From contig NZ_CP097253.1 of assembly GCF_023380025.1 (NCBI RefSeq), positions 2,327,001 through 2,391,000 of the forward strand: a stretch of 64,000 nt of DNA. The letters run 5' to 3'. Made by a program: the position numbers and the translations under genes. The DNA comes from Sphingomonas glaciei. Lineage in GTDB: Bacteria; Pseudomonadota; Alphaproteobacteria; Sphingomonadales; Sphingomonadaceae. Under the pieces are notes generated by a model that did no database searches, was not told where the DNA came from, and saw only the letters and a list, made by a program, of their open reading frames with translations. Of the stretch, positions 15,968 to 25,068 are shown piece by piece; position 1 is the stretch's first letter, and every line of letters begins with the position of its first letter.

Positions 15968-16756
15968 TCAGGCACGACCGGCGAGGATCTCGTTGACCAG
16001 CGTATAGTCCGCCGCCTTGTCGACATCGATCGCGGCGATCGGATCGCTCAGCACCACGCCCTTGATGGTGATGCCCAGGCTCCGGCTGAGGTCGCGGGCC
16101 GACTGGTGCAGGTCGCGCACCCGAAGCACCGCGCCGAGGAACAGCGGCAGCCCCATCTGCAGCAGGACCCGCCAGCCCTTCTTGCGATCCTGCTCGACCG
16201 CCCGCCAGCGCTCGATCCCGATCCGCGCCTTGGGCGTGCGCAAGGCGAACAGGTTGGCCCCGCTGTAGCGTTCCCGCCCGAACCGCAGCCAGGTGCGCTG
16301 CGCCTGGGGAAAGCGGACCAGCATGTTCGACCTGCTGACGAAGCCGACCGACACGTCACATCCGGCCGACCCGGCGATGAATTCCTCGACCATCTGCGGG
16401 GTCAGCAGGGCATGGTCGGCGGCGGTGACCAGCAGCGGGAAGCGGGTGGCGGGATCGGCGCAGATCCGCTGCAGCGTCGCGGCGATGGTCTCGTCCGACT
16501 GCTCGACCACGATCCGCGGGTCGTCGGGAAGGACTGCCGAAATGCGTTCGATCTGCTGGGTCAGCACCCGGATCTGCGCCACCGCCGCGACCGCCAGGAG
16601 CGCGCGGATCGGGCGCAGCAGCATCGGTTCGCCAAGGATCGGAAGCAGCGGCTTGTAGTCGACCCGCAGACTCCGGGTCAGCGGGTCGCCGCCTGGCCGC
16701 GCCCCGGCGAGAAGCAATACGGTCCAGCCTTCCCCGCCGGTCGCGGCGTCGCTCAC
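15968..16756 (-). CDS. NTP transferase domain protein (sugar/inositol-phosphate nucleotidyltransferase-like)
   Basis: This is a 262-residue GT-A fold nucleotidyltransferase. It has the N-terminal glycine-rich loop LLLAGARPGGDPL, the conserved lysine in DYKPLLPILGEPML and LLVTAADHALLT with the metal-binding aspartate. Such enzymes join CTP or another NTP to a phosphorylated sugar, inositol or similar head group. The GTG start overlaps the TGA of the CDP-alcohol phosphatidyltransferase gene by 4 bases, so the two are translated together. A CDP-activated alcohol made here and used by the partner is the simplest reading, but that is inference. Confidence 0.8.
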   Translation of the reverse strand: MSDAATGGEGWTVLLLAGARPGGDPLTRSLRVDYKPLLPILGEPMLLRPIRALLAVAAVAQIRVLTQQIERISAVLPDDPRIVVEQSDETIAATLQRICADPATRFPLLVTAADHALLTPQMVEEFIAGSAGCDVSVGFVSRSNMLVRFPQAQRTWLRFGRERYSGANLFALRTPKARIGIERWRAVEQDRKKGWRVLLQMGLPLFLGAVLRVRDLHQSARDLSRSLGITIKGVVLSDPIAAIDVDKAADYTLVNEILAGRA

Positions 16757-17862
16757 GGACGGTCCAGCCAGCTGATGATCTTGCGCCCGCGCGCCGCGCG
16801 GCCCTCGGCCTGGGCGAGGCGGACCGAATGGAAGATCAGGCTCAGCACCGACCACAAGGCGACCAGTTCGATCCCGACGTCGGGCCGGGCGAACAGCAGG
16901 GCGGCGACCAGGATCACCATGTTGGGATTGCGCCGCGCGGTGATCAGCCGGAAGCGGCTGTCGATCGCCTGCCAGACGTGGATGTGCATCCCGAAGCGCC
17001 ACATGAACAGGCCCTCGATGATCCGCCCGATCACATAGGTGCCGACGATCACCGCCAGTATTACGCCCTTGTAGACCTCCTCCATTTGGTGGCCCGCGGT
17101 GCCCAGCCCGTGCAGCCAGGCCCACCACCAGAAGGGCGGGTGGATGAGGTCGACCCCATGGTCGAGCCAGTCGCCCCACCGCGACGAGGTGCCGGTGCAG
17201 CGGGCGAGTTTCCCGTCCACCGTGTCGAGCACCATGAACACGAAACCCAGCGCCGTGCCGAGCCAATATTGACCGTTCCAGAACGCCCAGAAGGCCGCGA
17301 CGCAGAACAGGACGCCGATCAGCGACACCTGGTTGGGGGTCATCCCGACCTGCGCCGCCCAGCGGGTCAGCCAGAAGGCCGGGCGCCGCCACAGGTAGAG
17401 GGTGAGGACGTCGGTCACGCCCTTGTAGGATGCGTCGTACAGCGCGTTCTCGGCCGCCAGCGTGCTGGCCGGATCGAGCGGCATGACGAACGGACGCTCG
17501 CGCTTGCGCAGCAGCGAATAGTTGAGGGTGGCGGTGCGGGCGTCGATCGGAGCCAGCCCGGCGGGGTCGAAGCCGGTGTTTGCGGTTCCGGCCTCGAGGT
17601 GCATCATCACCGGCTGGCCATCCAGCATCAGCACCGACCCGGGCCGGTTCTTGAGCTCGGTCAGCCACGCCGGGTCCCAGGCATAGCCCATGTCGGCGAC
17701 CAGCCGTGGCCGCCCGCTGTCCTCGCTCTCGACCGGGACCAGCCCGGCCTTGGCCGCGACCTGCTCGGCACGGGCGCGCACCGTCCGCCCGAACAGGCGG
17801 ATGTCGGGATCGCCAAGCGCAACGAACTGCACGGTCGGGGGGGAGGCGGGGGCGTCGGCCAT
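16753..17862 (-). CDS. CDP-alcohol phosphatidyltransferase family protein with N-terminal extension
   Basis: This is a 369-residue membrane enzyme that moves a phospho-alcohol from a CDP-activated donor to an acceptor hydroxyl. The catalytic signature is complete: Asp213, Asp216-Gly217, Ala220-Arg221, Gly230, Asp234 and Asp238 (LDTVDGKLAR ... GDWLDHGVD). About six transmembrane segments surround it. Residues 1-130 form a soluble domain with a faint nucleotidyltransferase look (GSVLMLDGQPVM). The layout recalls the fused cytidylyltransferase/synthase enzymes of inositol-phosphate lipid pathways, with an active nucleotidyltransferase supplied by the next gene. The gene is divergent from the Mla operon. 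Confidence 0.85.
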   Translation of the reverse strand: MADAPASPPTVQFVALGDPDIRLFGRTVRARAEQVAAKAGLVPVESEDSGRPRLVADMGYAWDPAWLTELKNRPGSVLMLDGQPVMMHLEAGTANTGFDPAGLAPIDARTATLNYSLLRKRERPFVMPLDPASTLAAENALYDASYKGVTDVLTLYLWRRPAFWLTRWAAQVGMTPNQVSLIGVLFCVAAFWAFWNGQYWLGTALGFVFMVLDTVDGKLARCTGTSSRWGDWLDHGVDLIHPPFWWWAWLHGLGTAGHQMEEVYKGVILAVIVGTYVIGRIIEGLFMWRFGMHIHVWQAIDSRFRLITARRNPNMVILVAALLFARPDVGIELVALWSVLSLIFHSVRLAQAEGRAARGRKIISWLDRP

Positions 17863-18033
17863 GTTTGCGCCATCGGCAAAGCCGCAAAGTCTGGCAATAA
17901 CAAGGCAGGAAATTCAGGGTCGCCCGCGCACGGTCTCGGCGGAGCGCAAAATCGTAATGCACCCGAAACGCTGTTTCCGCGTTAACTTTGTGATGCTTGC
18001 CGATCCCTTGCTTTCCGGGCATGTCCCCCATTG

Positions 18034-19119
18034 ATGGCTTCGGCGGCGCTGCCCAGGACGGAATCCAATGTCTTCGCGCCCAACGGTGCGTTGACCATTG
18101 CCCGTGCCGGTTCGACCCAGCGTGAACTCGACGCCCTGCCCGACCCGGTCGAGATCGACCTGTCGGGGGTCGACCGGATCGACACCGTCGGCGCCTGGCT
18201 GATCCACCGCACCGTCCGCGACCGCAATGCCAGCGTGACCGGCGCCAGCTCCGACGTCACCAAGCTGCTCGAACAGGTCGCCGACGCGGACCGCCCGAGC
18301 GAGGTCAAGCGCCCGAAGAAAATCAGCGCGGTCGGCGAACTCGGCGCCTGGACCTTCCAGTTCGGACGCACTTTCGCGGGCCTGCTCGGCTTCTTCGGCG
18401 CGACCCTGATGGGACTGTTCGCGGTCCTCACCCATCCCAAGCGCTTCCGCTACAATGCGCTGGTCCAGCAGTTCGACGTCGTCGGCGTCCGCGCGCTCGG
18501 CATCATTGGGCTGATGAGCTTCCTGATCGGTGTCGTCATCGGTCAGCAGGGCGCGGTCCAGCTTCAGCAGTTCGGCGCCGAGGTCTATACCGTAAACCTG
18601 ATCGGCCGGATCACCGTGCGCGAACTGGGCCCGTTGATGACCGCGATCATGGTCGCCGGCCGCTCGGGCTCCGCCTTCGCCGCGCAGATCGGGACGATGA
18701 AGATCACCGAGGAAGTGGACGCCATGCGGACCATCGGCGTTTCGCCGGTGGAAGCGCTGGTCGTACCGCGCATCCTCGCCACCATCGTCGTCATGCCCCT
18801 GCTCGCCTTCTGGGCGATGATCACCGCGATCGTCGGCGGCGGCGTGTTCTGCTGGGTCGGGCTCGAGATCCCCCCGATCACCTACATCCAGCTGATCGGC
18901 GACGTGGTGCCCGCGACCGACCTGTGGGTCGGTCTGATCAAGGCCCCGGTGTTCGGCTTCATCATCGCGCTGGCCGGCTGCTTTCAGGGCATGCTGGTTG
19001 CCAACGACAGCGAGCAGGTCGGGCTCAAGACCACCGCCGCGGTGGTCCAGTCGATCTTCCTCGTGATCGTGCTCGACGCCATTTTCGCCGTCTTCTTCAG
19101 CTCGGTCGGTTGGATCTGA
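18034..19119 (+). CDS. mlaE: MlaE-family ABC transporter permease with fused N-terminal STAS-like domain
   Basis: This is the permease of the Mla-type phospholipid transport system that keeps outer-membrane lipid asymmetry. Residues 1-90 look like a STAS (MlaB-like) domain with VEIDLSGVDRIDTVGAWLI. Then comes the MlaE permease with five or six transmembrane segments and the conserved RELGPLMTAIMVAGRSGSAF region and EEVDAMRTIGVSP cytoplasmic coupling helix. The ATG at 18034 is preferred to the TTG just before it. The stop overlaps the start of the ATPase gene (TGATG). The fusion replaces a separate mlaB gene, as in other alphaproteobacteria. Confidence 0.92.
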   Translation: MASAALPRTESNVFAPNGALTIARAGSTQRELDALPDPVEIDLSGVDRIDTVGAWLIHRTVRDRNASVTGASSDVTKLLEQVADADRPSEVKRPKKISAVGELGAWTFQFGRTFAGLLGFFGATLMGLFAVLTHPKRFRYNALVQQFDVVGVRALGIIGLMSFLIGVVIGQQGAVQLQQFGAEVYTVNLIGRITVRELGPLMTAIMVAGRSGSAFAAQIGTMKITEEVDAMRTIGVSPVEALVVPRILATIVVMPLLAFWAMITAIVGGGVFCWVGLEIPPITYIQLIGDVVPATDLWVGLIKAPVFGFIIALAGCFQGMLVANDSEQVGLKTTAAVVQSIFLVIVLDAIFAVFFSSVGWI

Positions 19120-19907
19120 TGAGCAGCTCGCCCATCCTGCCCGACAATGAAGAGCCGATCATCTCGGTCCGCGGGCTGGAGAACCGGTTCGGCGACCAGA
19201 TCGTTCACCAGGACCTCGACCTCGACGTCCGCCGGGGTGAGATCATCGGCGTGGTGGGTGGCTCAGGCACAGGCAAGTCGGTGCTGATGCGCTCGATCAT
19301 CGGGCTCCAGCGCCCCACAGCCGGCGAGGTCACCGTGCTCGGCGAGAACATGGTCGACCGGCCTGAGGACGAAGCCAAGAACATCCGCCGCCGCTGGGGC
19401 ATCCTGTTCCAGAACGGCGCGCTGTTCTCGACCCTCACCGTGGCCGAAAACGTGCAGGTCCCGATCCGCGAGTATTTCCCCCGCATCAGGCAGCCGCTGC
19501 TGGACGAGATCGCCGGCTACAAGATCGTCATGTCGGGCCTGCCCGAAAATGCCGGCGCCAAGTTCCCCAGCGAGCTGTCCGGCGGCATGCGCAAGCGCGC
19601 CGGCCTCGCCCGCGCGCTGGCGCTTGACCCGGAACTGCTGTTCCTCGACGAACCCACCGCCGGCCTCGACCCGATCGGCGCGCAGGCCTTCGACCAGCTG
19701 ATCCGCGGCCTGCAGCAGCGGCTCGACCTCACCGTCTTCCTCATTACCCACGATCTCGACAGCCTGTATGCCATCTGCGACCGGGTCGCGGTGCTGGCCG
19801 ATGGCAAGGTGATCGCGGTCGACACGATCAAGAATCTCCTGACCCTCGATCACCCCTGGATCCAGGAATATTTCAACGGACCGCGCGGCCGCGCGGCAGC
19901 GGCATAG
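19119..19907 (+). CDS. mlaF: MlaF-family ABC transporter ATP-binding protein
   Basis: This is the 262-residue ATPase of the Mla-type lipid transporter. The Walker A motif is GGSGTGKS, the signature is LSGGMRKRAGLARAL, Walker B is LLFLDEPTAGLD and the switch His is in FLITHDLDS, all as in MlaF. It binds the cytoplasmic face of the MlaE permease. The ATG at 19119 overlaps the preceding stop; an upstream open frame lies out of phase within mlaE and is not used. The gene lies 9 bases upstream of mlaD. Confidence 0.95.
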   Translation: MSSSPILPDNEEPIISVRGLENRFGDQIVHQDLDLDVRRGEIIGVVGGSGTGKSVLMRSIIGLQRPTAGEVTVLGENMVDRPEDEAKNIRRRWGILFQNGALFSTLTVAENVQVPIREYFPRIRQPLLDEIAGYKIVMSGLPENAGAKFPSELSGGMRKRAGLARALALDPELLFLDEPTAGLDPIGAQAFDQLIRGLQQRLDLTVFLITHDLDSLYAICDRVAVLADGKVIAVDTIKNLLTLDHPWIQEYFNGPRGRAAAA

Positions 19908-19916
19908 CGAGCAGGC

Positions 19917-20870
19917 ATGGAAACCCGATCAAATCAGGTGCTGGTTGGCACCGTCGTCCTGGTCCTCCTGGTCGGCCTGCTGTTCTTCGCGGTGTGGATC
20001 GCGGGTCTGAACACGCAGAAGCGCAAGTGCTTCGACATCTACTTCAGCCAGGGCGTCGGCGGCCTCAACCGCGGTTCCAACGTCAGCTTCTCCGGCGTGC
20101 CCGTCGGCCAGATCACCCGCGTCTCGCTGCTCCCCGACCGGCCCGAATTCGTCTGGGTCCGGATCGAGGTCGAGGAATCGACCCCCGTGCTTCAGGGCAC
20201 CACGGCGCAGATCAAGGGTGTCGGCTTCACCGGCGTGTCCGAGATCCAGCTTGACGGCGCGGTCAAGGGCGCCCGCCCGCTTACCCAGCTCGGGCCGCAG
20301 GGCTGCCCGGTGGTGCCCAGTTCGTCCGGCGGCCTCGGCGCATTGCTCAATTCTGCGCCCGAACTGCTCGAGCGGATCCAGCGCCTGACCGAGCGGCTGA
20401 CCGAACTGCTCAGCGACCGCAACCAGAACGCCATCTCCGACATCCTCGAGAACATCGACAAGACCAGCAAGGTGCTGGCCGATCGCTCGCCCGAAATGGC
20501 CGACACGCTGGCCGAGGCGCGGATCGCCGCGCGCAACGCGGGCCGCGCCGCCGACGAGATCGCCAAGCTGGCCAACAGCAGCAGCCTGGTTGTCCAGCGC
20601 GACGTCCAGCCGGCTGCGGCGGATCTCCGCAAGTCGCTTCAGTCGCTGCAGCAGACGTCGGCCAACATCGACTCGCTGGTCGCCGATGCGCGGCCGGGCG
20701 TGCAGAATTTCTCCAAATCGACCCTGCCCGAGGTCAACCGCCTGGTCCGCGACCTGCGCGATCTCACATCCAGCCTGGAAGGTGTGTCGAGCAGGCTCGA
20801 TCAGGGCGGCATTACCGGCGTGCTCGGCGCGCCCAAGCTCCCCGATCACAAACCCGGAAAGTCCCGCTGA
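19917..20870 (+). CDS. mlaD: MlaD-family MCE-domain lipid-binding protein
   Basis: This is a 317-residue periplasmic lipid-binding subunit. It has one N-terminal transmembrane anchor (about residues 8-30: VLVGTVVLVLLVGLLFFAVW) and an MCE domain (about 38-120) containing GVPVGQITRVSLLPD and IKGVGFTGVSEIQL. A long amphipathic helical tail follows (LLERIQRLTERLTELLSDR onward), likely coiled coil. MCE rings form the channel that passes phospholipid between permease and outer-membrane partners. The stop overlaps the lipoprotein start (TGATG). Confidence 0.93.
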   Translation: METRSNQVLVGTVVLVLLVGLLFFAVWIAGLNTQKRKCFDIYFSQGVGGLNRGSNVSFSGVPVGQITRVSLLPDRPEFVWVRIEVEESTPVLQGTTAQIKGVGFTGVSEIQLDGAVKGARPLTQLGPQGCPVVPSSSGGLGALLNSAPELLERIQRLTERLTELLSDRNQNAISDILENIDKTSKVLADRSPEMADTLAEARIAARNAGRAADEIAKLANSSSLVVQRDVQPAAADLRKSLQSLQQTSANIDSLVADARPGVQNFSKSTLPEVNRLVRDLRDLTSSLEGVSSRLDQGGITGVLGAPKLPDHKPGKSR

Positions 20871-21442
20871 TGCGCCTCCTCACCCTCGCCGCCGCGCTGG
20901 CGCTTCCCCTGTCGCTGTCGGCCTGCTTCGGCGGGAAGACCCCGGCGACCCTTCTGACGCTTACCCCCGCCACGCCCAGCGCCACGTTCGAGCGCACCGC
21001 CGCCGCGAGCGACGCGGTCAGCATCGAACTGCCGATCGCCGGCCGCGACATCCGTCAGGTGCGGGTGCCCGTGCTCGAGACCGCGGGCCAGGTCACCTAC
21101 GTCAAGGACCTGCAATATCTTGAAACCCCCGACCGCCTGTTCCAGCAGTTGCTGAGCGAGACGGTCAAGCGGGTCACCGGCCGCGTGGTGATCGATCCGC
21201 GCCAGGCCGGGATCGACCCCGGCACCCGCGTCTCTGGCGTGCTTCAGCGGTTCGGCGTCGACAGTGCCACCGGCCAGGTCATCGTCACCTACGACGCCAC
21301 CGCGACCCGCGGCGCGACGGTACAGACCCGCCGCTTCACCGCCACCGCCCCCGCCGACGGCACCGCCGCCAGCGTCGGCCCGGCGATCAACGCGGCCGCC
21401 AACGACGTGGCGAACCAGGTCGCGAAGTGGATCGGCGGCTAA
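20870..21442 (+). CDS. ABC-type transport auxiliary lipoprotein of the Mla-type operon
   Basis: This is a 190-residue lipoprotein whose signal ends in SLSAC near residue 18. The mature domain fits the ABC-transport auxiliary lipoprotein family (PqiC/YmbA-like): short strands such as SIELPIAGRDIRQVRVPVLE and DRLFQQLLSETVKRVTGRVV (20 residues), and a final helix. It probably links the MCE protein to the outer membrane. It is the last gene of the mlaE-mlaF-mlaD run, with overlapping start and stop, and is followed by a strong hairpin. Confidence 0.85.
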   Translation: MRLLTLAAALALPLSLSACFGGKTPATLLTLTPATPSATFERTAAASDAVSIELPIAGRDIRQVRVPVLETAGQVTYVKDLQYLETPDRLFQQLLSETVKRVTGRVVIDPRQAGIDPGTRVSGVLQRFGVDSATGQVIVTYDATATRGATVQTRRFTATAPADGTAASVGPAINAAANDVANQVAKWIGG

Positions 21443-21449
21443 GGGCGCC

Positions 21450-21474
21450 CGTCGTCCCGGCGCAGGCCGGGACG
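21450..21474. repeat. REP-like hairpin / bidirectional terminator between convergent genes
   Basis: CGTCCCGGC (21453-21461) pairs perfectly with GCCGGGACG (21466-21474) around a GCAG loop. The hairpin lies between the convergent Mla lipoprotein and pepN genes, where it could stop transcription from both sides. The leading 13 bases (CGTCGTCCCGGCG) recur at 38,096, so this is likely a dispersed repeat rather than a dedicated terminator. Confidence 0.7.
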
Positions 21475-21481
21475 ATTGCCG

Positions 21482-24085
21482 TCACCCCAAACTCTTGCTC
21501 GCCAGCTCGAACACGTCCTTGCTGAGCCCCGGCTCGCCCAGGATCCGCTGCAGCGCGCCGCGCATCTTCGCCGCGCGGCCTTCCTCGATCTTGCGCCACC
21601 GGCCCAGGGGCGCGACGAACCGCGCCGCGGTCTGCGGGTTCAGCTTGTCGGCGGCGACGATCACTTCGGCCAGCCAGTCGTAGCCCAGGCCGTCGGCGCG
21701 GTGGAAGGCGCTGGGCGTCCCCGCGAAGCTTCCGGCCAACGCCCGCAGGCGATTGGGATTGCTCATGGTGAAGGCCGGTTGCGACTGCAGCCGCTCGACC
21801 GCCGCCAGCGTCGCCTCGCCCGGGACCGAGGCTTGCACCGCGAACCACTTGTCGATGACCAGGGGATCGTCCTCGAACCGGGCGTAGAAGTCGTCCAGCG
21901 CCTTGGCCGCGATGTCCGGACCAAGCATCGCCAGCACCATCAGCGCCGACTGCCGCTCGGTCATGGTCCGCGCCTCGTCATACTGGCGCTGCGCCAGGCC
22001 CGCGCCGAACTGCGGATCGCCCGCCGCCAGCAGCGCGAGGGTCGCGGCGCGCAGCCGGCGCAGGCCCTTGTCGGCGCCCGACAGGCTGGCCGGGTCGGCC
22101 GCGCTGGCCTGGGTGTAGGCGCGCGACAGATCGTCCTTAAGCGCATTGCCGATCGCCCGCCGGACCTCTTCGCGCACCGCGTGCACCCGCGCCGGATCGG
22201 CCCGGTCGAGCTTGTCGGTCAGCAGGCTCTCCGACGGCAGCGCGATCGCGTCGGCCTTGAACGCGGGGTCGAGCGACTGGCTGCGCAGGGTCGCGCCGAC
22301 CGCGGTCAGGATCGCGTCGGTGGCAACCGGTCCGCCGCTGGTGATCGCGGCCAAGAGGTCGCGGATCATCAATTCCTGCCCCGCCTCGAACCGCGCGAAG
22401 CTGTCGCTGTCGCCCGCCGCCAGCGCCTCGATCTCGCCGGGCTTGCGGTCCGCCTCGACGATCACCGGGGCGGAAAAGCCGCGGTTGATCGACAGGAAGG
22501 CGGGCTCGTCGATGCCGGCGAAGCTGATCGATTGCTCGGCCCGCTCCAGCATCACCAGCCGCTCACCCGCGATCTCGCGCCCGCTGTCCGCGCCGATCAG
22601 CGCGACCTTGAGGGGGATGGCCATCGGCTGCTTGGCCGGCTGGCCCGGGGTCGGCGGCACCTCCTGCGCCAGGTGCAGCGTCGCGCCGCCGTCAACCTGC
22701 TCCAGCCGCGCCCTCACCGTCGGCGTCCCGGCCTGCGAATACCACAGGCGGAACTGCCGCAAATCGGCCCCGCTCGCCTCCTCCATGCACGCCACGAAAT
22801 CCTCGCAGGTCACCGCCTGCCCGTCGTGCCGTTCGAAATAGAGGTCGGTGCCCTTGCGATAGGCCTCGGAACCCAGGATCGTCCGCATCATGCGGATCAC
22901 CTCGGCGCCCTTGTTGTAGACCGTCGCGGTGTAGAAGTTGGCGATCTCCATGTAGCTGTCGGGCCGGATCGGGTGGGCGAGGGGGCCCGCATCCTCCGGA
23001 AACTGCGCCGCGCGCAGCGTCCGCACCTGGTCGATCCGCTGCACCGCGGCCGAACCCATATCCTCGCTGAACCCCTGGTCGCGGAATACGGTCAGGCCTT
23101 CCTTCAAGCTCAGCTGGAACCAGTCGCGGCAGGTGACACGGTTGCCCGACCAATTGTGGAAATATTCGTGCGCCACCACCGCCGCGACCGCGTCGATGTC
23201 GCCGTCGCTGGCGGTCTCGGGGTCGGCCAGCACGTAGCGCGTGTTGAAGATGTTGAGGCCCTTGTTCTCCATCGCCCCGAAATTAAAGTCGCTGACCGCG
23301 ACGATGTTGAATCGGTCGAGGTCATATTCGCGGCCATAGGTGCGCTCGTCCCACGCCATGCTGTCCTTCAGCGCCTGCATCGCCAGCCGGGTCTTGGGCA
23401 GATCGGCCTCGCGCACCCAGATGCCCAGTTCGACCTCGCGCCCGCTCATCGTGGTGAAGCGGTCGGCGTTGCACTGGAGGTCGCCGGCGACGATTGCGAA
23501 CAGGTAGCAGGGCTTGGGGAAGGGGTCCTCCCACAGCGCGAAATGCTTTCCGTCCTCGGCTTCGCCTTCCTCGACCGGATTGCCGTTCGCCAGCAGCACC
23601 GGGAAGCGCGCCTTGTCCGCCTCCAGCCGTACCCGATAGCGGCTCAGTACGTCGGGCCGATCGGGGAAGAAGGTGATCCGGCGGAAGCCCTCGGCCTCGC
23701 ACTGGGTGCAGAGGATCCCGCCCGAGGCATAGAGCCCCATCAACTGGCTGTTCTTCTCGGGCGCGATGACGACCTCGGTCTCGACGGTCGCCGCCGCACC
23801 GGTGAGGTCGACCACCAGCCGCCCGTCCTCGAACCGCGCCTCGCGCTTCTCACCGTCGACCTTGAGCGAGAGCAACTCCAGCTCCTCGCCATCGAGCTCC
23901 AGTGGCCGGTCGTGCCCGCCATTGCGCTTCACGGTCAGCCGCGCCGTCACCACCGTCCGCGCCGGGTCCAGCCCGAACTTGAGTTCGACCTCCGGCACCA
24001 ACCAGTCGGGCGCCTGATAATCCTCGCGGCGGATGGCGGTTGGGGCGGCGGCGGGAGCGTCGAGCGACGCGCGTATATCGAGCAT
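21482..24085 (-). CDS. pepN: Aminopeptidase N
   Basis: PepN is a zinc M1 metallopeptidase that removes N-terminal residues from peptides in the cytoplasm. The predicted 867 residues match the bacterial family. The substrate-binding motif is FGAMENKGLN, and the zinc site is VVAHEYFHNWSGNR with the second glutamate further on in LKEGLTVFRDQGF. The C-terminal half has the armadillo-like helices of the alanine aminopeptidase subfamily. The start at 24085 (MLDIRASLDAP) gives the expected length; the open frame reaches 24130 without added domain sequence. A long antisense frame here is not considered real. Confidence 0.95.
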   Translation of the reverse strand: MLDIRASLDAPAAAPTAIRREDYQAPDWLVPEVELKFGLDPARTVVTARLTVKRNGGHDRPLELDGEELELLSLKVDGEKREARFEDGRLVVDLTGAAATVETEVVIAPEKNSQLMGLYASGGILCTQCEAEGFRRITFFPDRPDVLSRYRVRLEADKARFPVLLANGNPVEEGEAEDGKHFALWEDPFPKPCYLFAIVAGDLQCNADRFTTMSGREVELGIWVREADLPKTRLAMQALKDSMAWDERTYGREYDLDRFNIVAVSDFNFGAMENKGLNIFNTRYVLADPETASDGDIDAVAAVVAHEYFHNWSGNRVTCRDWFQLSLKEGLTVFRDQGFSEDMGSAAVQRIDQVRTLRAAQFPEDAGPLAHPIRPDSYMEIANFYTATVYNKGAEVIRMMRTILGSEAYRKGTDLYFERHDGQAVTCEDFVACMEEASGADLRQFRLWYSQAGTPTVRARLEQVDGGATLHLAQEVPPTPGQPAKQPMAIPLKVALIGADSGREIAGERLVMLERAEQSISFAGIDEPAFLSINRGFSAPVIVEADRKPGEIEALAAGDSDSFARFEAGQELMIRDLLAAITSGGPVATDAILTAVGATLRSQSLDPAFKADAIALPSESLLTDKLDRADPARVHAVREEVRRAIGNALKDDLSRAYTQASAADPASLSGADKGLRRLRAATLALLAAGDPQFGAGLAQRQYDEARTMTERQSALMVLAMLGPDIAAKALDDFYARFEDDPLVIDKWFAVQASVPGEATLAAVERLQSQPAFTMSNPNRLRALAGSFAGTPSAFHRADGLGYDWLAEVIVAADKLNPQTAARFVAPLGRWRKIEEGRAAKMRGALQRILGEPGLSKDVFELASKSLG

Positions 24086-24144
24086 GCCCCGTGGCTTAGT
24101 CGCGCTGTCGGACAGCGACAACCTTGCCATTGTGACGCCTCAGT

Positions 24145-25068
24145 TCAGTCCGCGAGCGGCACCGGCTCGGCCTCGCGCCGGCTGGTCAGCGCCCACACCA
24201 TCCCCGCCATCGCCAGCACCGCGCCGGCCACCGCCAGGCCGGTCCAGCGATAGCCTTCGAACACGGTGCTCAGCGCCATGGCGATGATCGGCACGATCAC
24301 GCTCGAATAGGCCGCCCGGCCCGCCCCGATCGTGCGGATGATCGGCATGTACAGGCTGAACGCCAGCGCCGAGGCGAACAGCGCGAGATAGGCGAGGCCG
24401 AACCAATAGCCCGGCCGCGGATCGAACACCGGCGGCCCGCTGACGGCCAGCGCGAAGACTCCGTCGAACAGCGCGCCGAAGATCATCCCCCAGGTCAGCA
24501 TGGTCGGCAGCGGCACGGCCCGCGCCTTGTCGGTGGTCTGCAGCACGTTTGACACGCTTGCCCCCATCACGCCGAGCAGGGTCAGGCCGATCCCCAGCAT
24601 CACCTCGCCCAGCGGCGCCCGAGCGCTCTGCACCTCGTTCCAGAACAGCAGCGCGATGCCGCCGATCGCGGGGATCGCGGAGAGGATGAACGCGCGGGTC
24701 GGCTTGTGCCCGGTCCACGCCCACGCCAGCAGGCTATTGGGGATCAGCAGCAGCGCGAACACGCAGGCGACCAGCCCGCTGGTGATGTGATGCTCGGCCA
24801 GATAGACCGCGTTGAAATTGACGCAGAACTGGCAAAATCCGAACAGCGCGGCGACCTTCCACGCGCCGGGCGGAAGCTTCAGCCCGCTGCCTTGCCAGCT
24901 GGTATAGGCCGCCATCGCCGCCGCCGCGATGACGAAGCGATAGGTCACCGACCAGTGCGCCGGAACCACGCCCAGCTGGTCGCGGATGACGATCCAGGTC
25001 GATCCCCAGATTAGGGTGATGATGCAGAAGAAGACAAGGACCGTGCCCTTGCTGAGCGGTGCGCTCAC
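24145..25068 (-). CDS. EamA/DMT-superfamily transporter
   Basis: This is a 307-residue inner-membrane transporter with ten predicted helices in two EamA repeats. The first repeat starts with FFCIITLIWGSTWIVIRDQL, a typical EamA opening, and the second with GIGLTLLGVMGASVSNVL. Family members export amino acids and metabolites. The ATG overlaps the stop of the threonine aldolase gene by 4 bases, so an amino-acid link such as threonine or glycine homeostasis is plausible but not shown. Confidence 0.88.
   Translation of the reverse strand: MSAPLSKGTVLVFFCIITLIWGSTWIVIRDQLGVVPAHWSVTYRFVIAAAAMAAYTSWQGSGLKLPPGAWKVAALFGFCQFCVNFNAVYLAEHHITSGLVACVFALLLIPNSLLAWAWTGHKPTRAFILSAIPAIGGIALLFWNEVQSARAPLGEVMLGIGLTLLGVMGASVSNVLQTTDKARAVPLPTMLTWGMIFGALFDGVFALAVSGPPVFDPRPGYWFGLAYLALFASALAFSLYMPIIRTIGAGRAAYSSVIVPIIAMALSTVFEGYRWTGLAVAGAVLAMAGMVWALTSRREAEPVPLAD

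Noticed and set aside
15686-17985. Long plus-strand open frames across the lipid cluster
   Set aside because: Antisense to three recognised genes and without family features.
21476-24253. 925-codon plus-strand open frame
   Set aside because: It lies antisense to the well-supported pepN gene and has no domain; long antisense frames are common in high-GC DNA.
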